Below the pieces are notes generated by a model that saw only the letters and a list, made by a program, of their open reading frames with translations, did no database searches and was not told where the DNA came from. From assembly GCA_030141605.1 (NCBI GenBank), contig JAQGDQ010000047.1, forward strand, positions 1 through 64,000: a stretch of 64,000 nucleotides of DNA. The letters are read 5' to 3'. Shown piece after piece: positions 48,501 through 59,924 of this stretch (its first letter is position 1; the number at the start of each line of letters is the position of its first letter). The translations under genes were made by a program, and so were the position numbers. This DNA comes from Tubiluchus corallicola (lineage: Eukaryota > Priapulida > Priapulimorpha > Priapulimorphida > Tubiluchidae).

Positions 48501-49793
48501 AGCCTTTCATTGGTTTTAACTTGTCTTGTTCTGAACGACCCCATAGAGCAACAAAAGCTATCGGCCAGCATAAAAGTAATAGAAAACTGACAAGTAACAG
48601 GCGAACAGGAAATACAGTCACTGTCATCAATGCAATCTGTAGAAAAAATTATTTACAAATGAAAAAATGTATTTAACAATCGTTATTTTTCAGCCCTTAA
48701 AAAATAAAAATCACATTTCTTATCTTTTTATATTTTCTACTGCTCAAGTATAATGAAACATTAATGTGAGGGGTACAGTTGAGTGATCACGGTGTATGCT
48801 TAGTGACAAAAAAGAGGTATGTTCGCCTGAAAAATTGTTTCTTGGCAGTTTCATCTGACATACTTCCTATACTGGCTGTTTATCTCATTATTTACATATG
48901 TCATGTCATGACTAAGAACTCCTCTGCCGGTCACTACGGCCTCTCAAAGGATAATGAGATGGGTACTAGTCCTACCATAATTATCAATATGAGTAGTAGG
49001 GATGTCACGAATCTAAAATTACCAAACACGAATTTACACCGAATCTCATTTTATAATAATTTTCGAGACCAAATCAAATCCAAATTTCAGTTGAAATTTT
49101 CGAAACCGAACCGAATTTGAATCTCAATTTTTCAAATAGTTCCTTCAACTGAATCTTTTCTGCTGATGACTAACAATATAAAATGATCTGTTAATCAAAA
49201 ATTCCTTGGGGTGCTAGTTTCTTCAACTGAATCTTTTCTGCTGATGACTAACAATATAAAATGATCTGTTAATCAAAAAATTCCTTGGGGTGCTCTTACT
49301 TACACTCCATGAGTCCGTGTAACGTGCTCTGTCAAAGTAACATGAGAAATCTTGGCGTTTTTGTTGAAATTAGCAGTAAAATGGAAATGCGGTGCATACT
49401 TTCGAGTAGGATTTCATGAGTTGGACTGAAACGCTGAAACTAAATACGACATTGGCGCATTTCAATTAGAGCAAAATTATGAAAAAAGGCAGTGATTTCA
49501 TGATTTTGCCAAAAAATTTAAAGGTAAATAAGCATATAATGCTTTTGTAAAAAAACGCTCCAGAATCGCCTCTGCAGCTGAAGCTAAACCGGGTTTTTTA
49601 CGTCCCTGTCGAATTGGATTGGATCTAAGGTAATACAGAAATTCAGAGGCTTGAATCGAATCAAAGCTTCACAAATGTTTACCTTCAGTTTTTCCATAAA
49701 CGGCAACTCCAAATGATGAACAAACGGATTTTTAACTGTAGGCATCAGAAGGGAATTCTGCCGTGGCAAAACCATGTTTCTACGTTGAGCCAT
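36534..49793 (-). CDS. LPCAT: Lysophosphatidylcholine acyltransferase with EF-hands (LPCAT1/2 type)
   Basis: Coding exons in transcript order: 49793-49683, 48636-48494, then either 47899-47682 or 46774-46557, 44747-44574, 44384-44291, 44125-44071, 43541-43459, 43164-43039, 42697-42544, 42222-42124, 40599-40458, 40001-39830, 38295-38210, 36556-36534. Either isoform is 559 aa (human LPCAT1 534, LPCAT2 544). The enzyme re-acylates lyso-phospholipids (Lands cycle, PAF synthesis) at the ER and lipid droplets. Visible features: N-terminal [15 protein letters not shown]; a hydrophobic hairpin at about 38-70; HX4D at 127-132; EGTCTNR at 201-207; [20 protein letters not shown]; and EF-hands. The EF loop at D385-E396 ([12 protein letters not shown]) looks able to bind calcium, while those near 422 and 459 have Lys or Gln at position 12. 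The C-terminus ends TKIKVA without a KKxx signal. The last small exon rests on splice sites alone; otherwise exon 13 would run to a stop at 38046. Confidence 0.95.
37120..37161. repeat. (ATT)n/(ATC)n microsatellite
   Basis: ATT units running into ATC units in the last LPCAT intron. A similar tract follows the LINE tail near 56.5 kb, so this may mark an old LINE 3' end, but no LINE sequence was seen beside it. Confidence 0.85.
40639..40661. repeat. (ATT)n microsatellite
   Basis: About eight ATT units in the LPCAT intron immediately before exon 11 (transcript order). Confidence 0.9.
46557..46774 (-). other. LPCAT: LPCAT alternative exon 3b (LPCAT2-like acyltransferase block)
   Basis: 218 nt, acceptor TTTTTACCTTAG, donor GTACGT, and the same phases as exon 3a. 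It encodes [33 protein letters not shown] and [13 protein letters not shown], close to vertebrate LPCAT2 (FLGRAMFFSMGF, APHSTFFDG). HSTFFD is the catalytic motif. Including 3a and 3b together shifts the frame and meets TGA after six codons of 3b, so only one can be used in a full-length protein. Confidence 0.9.
47682..47899 (-). other. LPCAT: LPCAT alternative exon 3a (LPCAT1-like acyltransferase block)
   Basis: 218 nt, acceptor TTCTTTTCCCCAG, donor GTATGT, entry phase 2 and exit phase 1. It encodes residues 85-157 with [23 protein letters not shown] and [18 protein letters not shown] is the catalytic HX4D motif. The APH.SYFDAIP wording is that of vertebrate LPCAT1. About one third of its residues match exon 3b with no gap. 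Open throughout with normal splice sites, so not a dead copy. Confidence 0.9.
49143..49294. repeat. Tandem duplication of a 78-bp unit
   Basis: Two near-identical copies beginning CTTCAACTGAATCTTTTCTG at 49143 and 49221, in LPCAT intron 1. They differ by one A in an A-run. The TAGGGATGTCACGAATC just upstream (about 48997) resembles a hAT end, but no partner end was found. Confidence 0.85.
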
Positions 49794-50505
49794 TATCTGA
49801 CAACAACACTAACTTCAAATCCCATGTAATGGTCACGTCTTCCAGTGCAAATATCGTTGACTCAACTGACTTCAAATGCAGCTGGTCTGCTGTAACTTTC
49901 AGCTCTTCAGCATTACTGTACCTGTAACATAATGCCAAACACGTACAAGGAAGTACATTAAAAAACAACATTGACGTACAGGAAAGGAACTTAAATGATC
50001 CCAGCCTGTATCCCCAGTAATTATCTGTTGTGTAGTTTCCACACAACAGAACTAATAAAGGAAAATTTTAAATTTTCCTTCATTTCAATTATCCTTCAAA
50101 ATAATCAAACTGTTCTAAATAATATAATATGATATAAAAACAGCTCCAAATTAATGCATTATTCATTTAAAAAGTTAGTGTAATAAATAAAAAAGTCAAA
50201 GTAAAGACTTTTAGTTGCAAATTTTTGATTTGTGTTCAAATCACCATCAGTGATAAAAGTTTTGCATAAATGCCCAACGGTTTATGTATTCGTAAATTGA
50301 AAATTTGCAAATCATGTTTGATTCTTTTATTAATTATGCTGAAAATCACTTCAAAAACTGTGCTCATTCTGCTTCTTTGACAGAAGATTCCTTAAATTAC
50401 ATATTTCTTCATATTTATAAATAAAAGTATTTTCAAAATAATTAACAATACATGTGTGAATACGCCTGTGCTTGGCATCAAGTGTTTTAAATAAAATTTT
50501 AACCT
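49794..50505. other. Upstream region of LPCAT
   Basis: Contains the presumed 5' UTR and promoter of the leftward LPCAT gene. Open runs here overlap the start codon region but match no family. Confidence 0.4.
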
Positions 50506-50509
50506 TTTA

Positions 50510-51895
50510 ACCTGTGACCTCGGTGTCAGGCATCAACCAATGCGTGTATGACTCACACCACTCAATTGTCTCTACAATTTACTGTGTTGCTCAACAGTTG
50601 AAGCCTTTATTTTTCTGTTACCAGTGGTGGCTCATAATTAAAATTAGTGGGGGTAGTGCTTAGGAAGTTTTAGCCATTGTTTTAATACTGTGTAAAACAA
50701 AACAAACATATGTAATTTAATGTTGTAATCTTAATTGTAATTTTAAACAAACAAACAGGAAAATTTATGTATAAATTTGACAAATTCCTAAACCAAAAAA
50801 TTTTTTCTTATGAATAGCCTAAATTGCCACAGCAGTTCAAAAATATGCCGGTACACGGTTTTTAAGCACGTGACAATTGACAACAAACCGTGTGAGCAAC
50901 AGTAACTTCTCTACCGGCATGTGCACAACAGCTGAACACACCACAGTGCTAAGGCTGTGAAGCAAGCAGTACTAGCCTCACAAGCTCCCCTACAAGTGTA
51001 AAGAGAGAACTAAAGAAAAAAACTTATTACTGAGTGACAATATCGATAATATTGAGTGAAAATAGAGGGTGCTGCAGTTTCACAGTACCTATACATGAGC
51101 CACCACTGTCCCTGACTCCACCGAATTTCATATTTTGCCCCATAGTAGAGTCAGGGGTTTAGGCTAATCTAGGCTTAATTCTTATAGTTCAATTTGCCTC
51201 ATCCGAGACATTTCACTTGATATACTACAAGAAACTAAAACTAGAAGTTATCACTTTTCAAAGGTGACCTTGGAGTCATCCCAACCAATGTGGGATGGAC
51301 ATGCCACATTATCACTCATACCACTCATTATCTCGTCGAGACCTTTTATTCGATGTAGTATAACCTACTGTTGCTCGACAGTGGAAGCGTTTATGTCACT
51401 GAGCCCCATTTTCAATTTTTGTCCTCTAGCAATGTCAGGGATCAACCAGTCTAGGCTTAACTCATACCATTCAATTCACCTCACCAACCTACTGTGGCTT
51501 GAAACTGGAAACTCTCCTGTCCGGACTCCCCAATTTCGGTTTTCCCTCCAGCAAAGTCATGGGCTAACCAATCTGGCCATAACTCATAAATCGAACTTTC
51601 CATTTGATGCACTACAAGCCACTGCTGTTCGAAAATGAAAACATAATTTGTCTTCTCAGCACACCCAATTTTGGTTTTCCACCCAATTGTCAACCAATCT
51701 ACCTTATACAGTTTAAACTGTCGCATCAAAACTTTCCACTTGATATACTATAAGTTATTGTAAACTTCTCAATCATAGAAGCACTGCTGATCCTGGTTTT
51801 TCATTTGATATGGTACAAGCTACTGTTTCTTGGCAGTGGAAGGATAGGTGTCTCGCCTCGATTATGGTTTTTGCTCTCTACCGAAAATTTTTCCC
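50510..51895. repeat. Degenerate satellite-like tandem repeat, unit about 130 bp
   Basis: A unit containing TTGATATACTACAAG..CTACTGTTGCTCGACAGTGGAAGC, then a C-rich CCCAATTTTCGGTTTTCC word, a GTCAGGG(A/G)(T/C)..AACCAATCTAGG word and CTCATA..TCAATT, recurs with anchors at 51219, 51352, about 51480, 51606 and 51742 (spacing about 127-136), and a shortened one at 51808. The left part of the array (50510-50621) is separated by a hAT insertion. Copies are well diverged, so the array is old. Confidence 0.75.
50622..51108. mobile_element. Short hAT-type element inserted in the satellite array
   Basis: 487 bp with ends CAGTGGTGGCTCATAATTAA and, inverted, CAGTGGTGGCTCATGTATAG, a hAT-style terminus. 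The flanking 8-mers TCTGTTAC and TCCCTGAC agree at five of eight positions, an eroded target duplication. Satellite sequence resumes on both sides. No coding sequence. Confidence 0.8.
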
Positions 51896-51959
51896 TTTTA
51901 CAAATGGTCCATGTTCAGCCAAACACAATATTTCGATTCGACTTAGTCACATTAGCTCA

Positions 51960-54247
51960 GAGCTTAGTCAGATTAGCTCAAAAATTGTAGAAGGAGATCC
52001 AGTCTAACAAAAAGACATGAAACCCACCTGCTACCTTTGACCGGGGTGTCGGGACACGCGTAAACATAAATTACCCTACTTGTGGACTTTATCCTTTGAC
52101 TGGCTGTGAGTTTCATGACTATAGTCTTGCACATTTTTGAGTTATCAACAAAACAAAAAGGCACATAAATGAAAGACACAATGGGCATTTTCCCAGACCA
52201 AACTCCCAATTTTTTTTAAATTTTGGCCTGTAGAAAAAACGTTCTAGCAGCGTTCAGTGGGACTCTTGGAAGGAGATATATAGCTCTTTAGAAAGAGGAT
52301 AAACAGGGCTACACATTGATATGGGCTGCGTTTTAGGACGCTTCCTTCCTAAGGAGCTATGATAAGTTGATTGGAGGTTCCATTTTGCACGATTTTCGCT
52401 AGAAAAACTGCTGATGCAAAGCCATTGTTCTGACGTCATCCATTATACTCTGCTTATAACCTTGTAATTTTAATTCAGTAAAAGCTGCTGGCTTTGCGTT
52501 ATAAATGAGGACTATGTAGGATGTTCGCGTATTTTTGATTATAAGTGTATTTATACGCAAATTTTTTTGCAGGGCCTTGCTAGTTGCATAATTAATTTTA
52601 AAGGTTTCACTTGGCAGAGGGTTTAAATGTTCAAATACCAGCATTATTAATAAACAGTTAAGGACTTTGTAGTAAAACAAACAGACCTATACATCTCTTT
52701 GAAAATGTTTTGCTGAGCATGTAAGACAAATAAAAATCAAAACACTATGCGCAAAAATATCAGTGTAATAGCATTTTCTTTTCTGTCAATACATAGCGAT
52801 ATATATATATGTATATACATATATATACATATATATGAGAAAGAGAAAATTTATTTTAAAACCATTACACAATTTTCTGCATATACATATATATATTGTA
52901 GACATCAAATTATATTACTTTCCAGTTTGACGTATAATTTCTAGTAACCACTGTGAACGACAGCTTATCTTACTGCATCTTGATTTATAGTGATCTGCAA
53001 TATTATCAGTGTAAAAAAATTATTGATATCATCTAATAATACTACATTATTAAGATAACGGTTAGACTCTTCTAAACAGGCAAGCAACTTCGTACTTATT
53101 TCAGAAAAACCAGAAAGAAAAGATAGAGCACTTGTCGTTAACACAATACTATCGTGAGATTATAGGTCGTACTGCCACATACGTAAGGACAATCGTCAAA
53201 AAAGGTTAAATTACTCTCCATAGTGAATCATATATTTTCTAATCTCTTCAATGTAAATTAACTATTAAACTTTTAAATGCTTTTTAAAAATGGATAACGC
53301 AAAATAAAGGCAGAAAAATTTAACTGCAGCAGTCTAACGGTATAAATATGGTACTTTTCTCAAATTTTCTAATTTCCGCCTGGATTTCCTGCCTTTCCCG
53401 AAAATTCCACCAACAATATGAAACGTCTTCGATTGTTGCAAAATCGGCAAAGTTGAATCAAAGAGTGTAAAGTGGTTGCATATTACATTTTGTACTAGCA
53501 CATGGACTATCCAGAGTACAAGTGGCCAGAGTAGGGTTACCAGTTAGAATATTACAAATACGGGACACTTAAAATCTCTTTCTATATTACTGTATTTATA
53601 AATTTATATACGCCTACGCACCAAGACTAATATATTAATAATTATTATTATGTAAAAGCAGAGACGTAAGTTGAAAACATAAAGCAAAGATTAATGGGTT
53701 ATGAGGAAAACAAAAGTAAAATCAATTGAAAAAAATCAGACAATAGAGAACTATTAAGTATTATTATTATTTAACAGAGGCAATATAGATAACTAAAAGA
53801 AATTCTGAAAAAGAGAAAGTGAAATCTTTGCAAAATTCTTATTCAATAGAGACGATATTATAAAAATGTAAATTTGAAAATTATTTAATACAAACAATAC
53901 AGAAAATAAACTAAAAATTCTATTTCATAAGGAGAATATGAAAAGAAACAAAATTGAGAAGCAATTTTATTTTTATATATAAAAGCATATTTTTGTTACA
54001 AAATTTGAAAATGAACTAAATACTGGACATTTGAGTGTCCCTGAAAGGTCAGCACTGGACTGGACAAAATTACCGAATATGGGACATGTCCCGTATATAA
54101 GGACGCTTGTCAACCCTCAGCTAGACAAATTCAGGAAGATAAATTTTTACCAATTGTTTGTCGTCAAATTGTCTCTGTAGTTGACTATCTACTAACTAGG
54201 TATCGGTCAAATACTAGAAATAGTTTTTCTCGATCGACATTACCGGT
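51960..54247. other. Intergenic region upstream of ACOT8
   Basis: No gene recognised. Holds a TATATA/CATATA simple-sequence tract around 52799-52838 and a smaller one at 52880-52898. The ACOT8 promoter should lie in the right-hand part. Confidence 0.45.
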
Positions 54248-57200
54248 ATGGCATTAAAAGTATGGGCAGCTGATCGTGAAAGTGATACTGATAGCATTAA
54301 TAGTAGGCTTATCGCTAGTTACCTGCCCGGAGAAGACAAACATCGCAATGCTAAAGTTCTTCTGTCAGAACATGCACTGGAACTTGAAGAACTAGATAAA
54401 AACCTGTTTAGGTAGGTCTTTGATTGATTCGATACACTCGTCAATGTCACTCATCAAATGTAAATGACATTCGAACTGCCATGCTTGGCCCAGGCCCGAA
54501 CATCGATGCACTTCTTGCACTGTAGATGTTTTCATAGGGAATAGGCGATTCCAAATGAAGGAAAATTGGATACAGCCATTTGGGCATCAGTGCCATCACA
54601 GGCAGTGCTGCACATAGTGACTGCTTCTAGTTTAGGTGGTTCCTTTTTAATGCGTGCCCAGATTGCCCAAATCAAAAATATCGCTGAAACAAGTGCTCCA
54701 ATAGAAAAGAGGCATCCTTTGTCTACACACTGATGTAAAGAAAATAGCAAACTACCTCATACCTAAAAAAATACAAATTTTTTTAAAAGTTGGTGTCATT
54801 TTACCAAAATATTTTCTTTTTTGAGTTTGCAAAAACCAATAATTTTTATCTACCACTGTACGGCTTACCATTGAAACATGCAGACATTGTAGACAGTTAT
54901 TATAGCCATGTAGCTGCTATAGATAGGCTTTAAATATAACGATTTTTAAAATATGTGTTCTTTATGCATGTGTGTATATGAGTATGCTGGTCCATAGTGC
55001 AACAGAACTGAACTTGTTTTATTCTCTGTTCTAGAATTATGATGTTGTGAGATGTAAAAACAAACATTTTACGTTGTGCCTGAGGGCATGAGTTGAAGAT
55101 ATGAGTAATCTGTCATTTCTAAAAAATCTGTTCACTAATTATGAACCGAGCTAAAGTTACTAAAAATGTTGTTCATTTCAGAAGTCCATCTGGAATTTTA
55201 TGGAAGCCATATGGTGCCCGCTTCATATATGGTGGACAAGTGATAGGACAAGCTTTAGTTGCAGCATATAAAAGTGTTGAACATGAATTTCACATACATA
55301 GTGTTCACAGTTACTTTATCTTAGGAGGTAAGAGAGTGCAAGTTATTCCCAAGTTATGCTACATATCAACCACTACTCTTTTCTTCTGTGCTCCTCTGGA
55401 AGGTATCGTAACAAATTGTGGTTTTGATTTTATGTCTTATGCTGATGATACGCAACTTTATCTTATTTGCAAAAATGCTTTTTTGTCACAAATGAATGTA
55501 GAAAACTGTGTAAATGACATCCACTCTTACATGGCAGCCAACAAACCAATTTTAAATGACCGCAAAACTGAACTAAATCACATTCATTCAAAATTTTGTG
55601 AGTTTTATTGATTAGAAATCCAAGGATTTGGGTATTTATTTTGATGAGGACGGCATTCCTAATAGTCATGTTTCACAAATTGTCAGAAAAGCATCTTATG
55701 CTCTGTAACATATTGGTCGCATTTGTAATGTGCTTAGCCGCCACTACAGCTGAATCTCTAGTCCATGCATTTATTACATCTCATTTAGACTATTGAAATA
55801 ATCTTTTACATGACCTTCAACCAAATTATCTTACAAACTGTCTACACACAGTACATGGCAGCATGACTCAATACGTGAACTCAGCCTTATAAACAAATCA
55901 CACCAGTTCTTTGGAACTTGCGTCAATTGTCTTTTTACAAGCACGCTGAATTCAAACTTCTAGTATTTACTTACAAAATTTTGGACAGTGTGCAATATAT
56001 TTGTCTGATCTTTTATTTCTGCATAGTGCTGCTCATGATGGCGTTGCAAGTCATATCCGCACAGCAGCTGATCCTTCACATTTAATAGAACCTACATAGA
56101 ACCTAAGCAAAAAACATAAGGCTGTCGTGCCTTTGCAATTTTCGCTCTATGATTGTGAAATCATTTATCATTAACTGTGCATCAATTGCCATCATTACGA
56201 AATTTTAAAAAGCACTTTAAAGCATACCTGTTTAAGCAGCATATGGATCATAGCAATATCTGTGCATTACAGTAGAGTATGCTGGTACAATTTTATGATT
56301 TTGGTTGAATGTAAGATAATTTGGTTGAAGGTCATGTAAAAGATCATTGCAATAGTTTAAATGAGACATAATAAATGCATGGACTAGAGATTCAGCTGTA
56401 GTGGCGGCTAAGCATATTTTTAAAATAATTATTTTTTTATTAACTGTATTTGTAATTGTAAATTATAACGGACTTTTTTATTGTAAAGCACATCGAGATC
56501 ACTTGATGTGATGTGCTATACAAATAATAATAATAATTATTATTATTATTATTATTATCATCATCATTATTACTGTTGGAAAGTATTTTGGCATCCAATG
56601 CTAAAAACAAGGGGTTGATAAAGCATGGAAAATAATTATGGCTTATTATTATCACCAGAAGCAAAATAAATGGCGACAAATCAGATGCTGCATGTTTCAA
56701 GAAATCAGTTAGACAAGGGGTCCCCAAACTTTTTAGACCATTGACCCCTTCATTGAATCCTTGATTTCTAATTGACCCCATGTACAAAAAATAAATATTA
56801 ATAATAATTAAGTAGAGAGTGCAGTTTCCATACACAGTAGTGTGAGGAACTGCATACCAAACTCTGCTTTCCATATACATAAGTAAGGAAAACTACATAC
56901 CAAGCCCTGAAAAACTGTTGTTCTAAATCCCCTCCCCTGTGAATATATCTCATGAAATATAGGGAAACAAAAACGAAAAACTGTTTACTGTTGTTTTGGA
57001 AATCATAATGTACAAAATATTGAATATAATGTCGGAATTCGACATAAAAATGTTCGAACTTATTGAAATATGTTAGAGAGCATTTGGTAAGAGGGAGATG
57101 GGTAATATCATAGTTATGACATATGCTCCAAAGGACAGCAAACAAATTTGCTTCTCTGTTTATTTCCCAGTATTTCATGCGACATATTCATTTATCATGA

Positions 57201-59924
57201 TGTGTTTATCAATAATCATGATAAATGAATATGTCGCATGAAATACTGGGAAATAAACAGAGAAGCAAATTTGTTTGCTGTCCTTTGGAGCATATGTCAT
57301 AACTATGATATTACCCATCTCCCTCTTACCAAATGCTCTCTAACACTCCAAGCAAACAGAAAGAAAGAGAGAGGAAAATCTTATACGAATGTCAGCTTTT
57401 GACCCCAAAATTACATACTGCCCCGGCATTTATCGACCCCTTTTTGACCCCCAGTGTTTATTAACCCTTGGATAGTCCCATCAACACCAAAAGTCGATAT
57501 CGAGCACTTTGGAAACTCCTGAGTTAGAGAGTTAACATATGCTTTTCAATTTCATTAATAAATTTTGTATTGGCTGTCTGTGTCAAAAAACTAATTATTA
57601 CACTCAGAGTTACTTGCCGTCTATGTTGGCAGCTTTTGTTTGAGTTAAATATTTGCTCGATTTACATGTGTAATGTGTATGTTCCAATGAATGGAACGAA
57701 TAAGAGACCTTTCTTGTTCAAATTACTTGTAAATTCAAAATATGCGTGTTCGACTAAAGTGTGTTCTATTGTATTAATACATTAGTAGACAGCAACAGCA
57801 GTCCAGACTGTCTTTCAAAGTAGGATATCTCACTCTAATAACAGACAAAAAAACCCACTGATAAAGTTGACACAAACATCATGTTCGTGTTGTTCACCTC
57901 ACCAGGAATGCTTCTGTTATAGGGTAGTATTTGAGATTTGTTGGTGTTGTAGCATATGATCTGTGCCTGCCACACAATACCATGCTTAAACTTCCACTAG
58001 TTACAATGCATTTATGTTACAAATAAATGTATTTATAATATTTATTTTACACATTTATATTAATATTTTTAAGTTTAGCATGTCATTTACTGTGATAACT
58101 ATACAATGTGGTATTTTATTTGTGAGATAGTTGATTTTTATTTCAATTAGGGAATAATGAATTGCCTGTGATTTATCACGTGGAAAGGGTTAGAGATGGA
58201 AAAAGTTTTGCAACACGTTCTGTAAAAGCTGTTCAATCTGGCCGAATTATTTTTCAGTGTTTAGTGAGTACATTTTTAAGCTCATTTTGCACGAGTCACT
58301 ATTTTGATGAATAAACTTTTAAAAAATATTTGTGCAGTTATATAAATTATTTTAAATATGATTATACAAAGTGTTTTTAGATTTTAAAATATACATTGTT
58401 TACTTACAAGCAAAAACTATGTATAGTTAAAGCCATTATTTTTTGTACACTTATATCTCATTATTTTTTATCACACATGTACATAAACATCCACACTGAG
58501 CACTGTAAATGTTTATTTTTATAGCTGCATAAAACTGGCAACAAGCCAACAATTTTTCTTCAGTGGTCAGCATGAAATATCACAATAACTACTTTCATTT
58601 TTCAGGCTTCATTTCAGCTACATCAGCCATCTCCTCTGTCCCACCAGTGGATGATGCCTGTTGTACCATCACCAGAACAATGTCCTGACGAGAATGAACT
58701 CTGGCGGCTTACAATGCAGTAAGTGCGTTGGGTATTTCTGTATTTTTTAGGAAAAAATTGTTGTGAGAAGTTCAGTTTGTTGTGAACCAGATAAATTGCA
58801 TGTAACACACTCCTAGCATGAATTTTTTGTCTCTTGTGGTGTGTCATGGCCATGGAGCCAGATTTCAGGTACATTCGTTGCTTCCACTATATGTCTGTAT
58901 GGTGTGTAGTGAGTGTTAAATTTATTCAATCATGCAAATTAAAACCAATGCCCGCCAAAACTAGACATTGTACAGTGCACAATGTATTGATGCATTATAC
59001 TGCCCCTCAGAGTGATTGAAAATTTACTTATTTTAGTTTATAATACATACAAATCACTGTGTATATGTATGTAGGTATGTACATACATGCATGTACAATT
59101 TATACATGTATATATCCTTCAGTCATGTACAGCACAGTGCTTATTGTACCAAAATTTATCATGTATACTAGAAGCTGACATAACCCAGGTAATACATTAA
59201 ATGAATTATTTATGTTAAGTTGATAAAATAATTATTTTACACATTACGTTGAGTCATGTTATCTTTTAGCACACACGGTAAATTTTGGTATAAAATAAGC
59301 ACTGTGCTTTATTTTTGATCCAGTGCTTGTTAAGTTGCTCTTTTGCAAAAAGAAAAATGCCAGTTTTTTTTGTTTTTTCTACTGATCACCTAAATATTAG
59401 AAGATAGTCTCTGATGACAGTATTTAAAATAGATGCCCAGAAGTGTCAGAGAAGGTTAAGGGACACATAAGATATGTTATGGAAGACAATCACGTGCAGT
59501 CCTTTGAATGCAGGCACATAGACCCAGAAATACCATTGCGACTAAAGCCTACAGGAAACTTTCCCAGGGTTGTGAAGTGGCTACGAGCTAAAATGGAACC
59601 CGGTAACAAATGTTTATTTATTAGCAAGAAGCAATACTGTTAATGTTTTATTATCCTTGAGCACTTAGTTTGGAGTGTGCATATATGTGGGAACTTGAAG
59701 AACCAAAGAAAAGTATTGTAATCACATTTTTGGAATAAAAATGCTAGGGTTATCTGATTCAGCTGCATTGCTTGTAAATTTTGCATACGTTTGAGAATGA
59801 CTTGAAATAAAGTCAATTTGTTTCAGGTGAACATAGTAACAACTTGCATCGTTGTGTTGCTGCTTACTTATCTGATCTAAAAATAGCACACACAGGGTTT
59901 CTTCCGCATGCCCATTCACACAAG
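54248..59924 (+). CDS. ACOT8: Acyl-CoA thioesterase 8 (peroxisomal), 3' end beyond the window
   Basis: Coding exons seen: 54248-54411, 55182-55327, 58151-58263, 58606-58718, 59433-59602, 59827-59924 (268 codons, all phases consistent). ACOT8/TesB-type enzymes hydrolyse acyl-CoAs to free acid and CoA in peroxisomes, using a double hot-dog fold. Family features: LEELDKNLFR before the first hot-dog; YGGQVIGQALVAA (71-83); HIHSVHSYFILGG; ELPVIYHVERVRDGKSFATRSV; QCLASFQ; the linker EIPLRLKPT; then VKWLRAKMEPG, the second hot-dog AAYLSD (the Asp, about 252, aligns with the catalytic Asp of TesB/ACOT8) and GFLPH. The catalytic Gln and the SKL-type peroxisomal signal would be in the final exon or exons, which are not in the remaining 4 kb. 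The start ATG is the only one in frame upstream. Introns 2 and 6 are loaded with repeats. Confidence 0.94.
54532..54729 (-). CDS. Possible terminal exon of a nested antisense membrane protein gene
   Basis: On the minus strand within ACOT8 intron 1, a good acceptor (TTTTCTTTACATCAG) is followed by 65 open codons to a TGA: CVDKGC, a hydrophobic span LFSIGALVSAIFLIWAIW, then ARIKKEPPKLEA and a polar tail. This reads like the C-terminus of a single-pass membrane protein. A possible preceding piece ending VSM at a GTAAGC donor near 54870 would join in phase 0, but its own acceptor is weak. Family not recognised; it may be chance. Confidence 0.3.
   Translation of the reverse strand, partial: CVDKGCLFSIGALVSAIFLIWAIWARIKKEPPKLEAVTMCSTACDGTDAQMAVSNFPSFGIAYSL
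55395..56575 (+). mobile_element. L2/CR1-type LINE fragment, rearranged
   Basis: In ACOT8 intron 2. The plus strand carries RT pieces in order: SYADDTQLYL (catalytic block), VNDIHSYMAANK, then in other frames the ESLVHAFITSHLDY block and later C-terminal fragments near 56020-56170 (SAAHDGVASHIRTAADPSHL). The far end has GTAAAGCACATCGAGATCAC..GTGCTATACAAATAATAAT and an ATT tail, typical of L2/CR1 3' ends. Just before the tail, 56310-56414 is an inverted copy of 55731-55835. Multiple stops and frameshifts; inactive. Confidence 0.88.
55731..56414. repeat. 105-bp inverted repeat within the LINE
   Basis: 55731-55835 and 56310-56414 are reverse complements over 105 bases, with about half a dozen mismatches clustered in the middle. 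The second copy therefore carries the SLVHAFITSHLDY-coding segment on the opposite strand. Confidence 0.9.
56714..57521. mobile_element. hAT-type element containing a perfect palindrome
   Basis: 808 bp in ACOT8 intron 2. The left end CAAGGGGTCCCCAAACTTTT and the right end, inverted, CAGGAGTTTCCAAAGTGC resemble Charlie-like hAT termini. AGTTAGA (56707-56713 and 57522-57528) flanks both sides, seven of the expected eight target-duplication bases. Subterminal GACCCC words occur on both sides (TTGACCCC, TTGACCCCC). No transposase recognised. Confidence 0.75.
57071..57345. repeat. Perfect 131-bp inverted repeat with 13-nt spacer
   Basis: 57071-57201 and 57215-57345 are exact reverse complements over 131 bases, separated by GTGTTTATCAATA. 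Sequence outside the arms is not palindromic. The innermost ATTTATCATGAT / ATCATGATAAAT pair is a natural small palindrome that could have seeded the event. Confidence 0.95.
57522..58150. other. ACOT8 intron 2, right part
   Basis: No gene or clear repeat recognised between the hAT element and ACOT8 exon 3. Confidence 0.4.

Noticed and set aside
55141-55611. 156-codon continuous frame containing ACOT8 sequence and a YADDTQLY motif
   Set aside because: Not a fusion protein. ACOT8 exon 2 ends at the GTAAGA donor at 55328, and the rest is intron plus LINE reverse-transcriptase sequence that happens to stay open.
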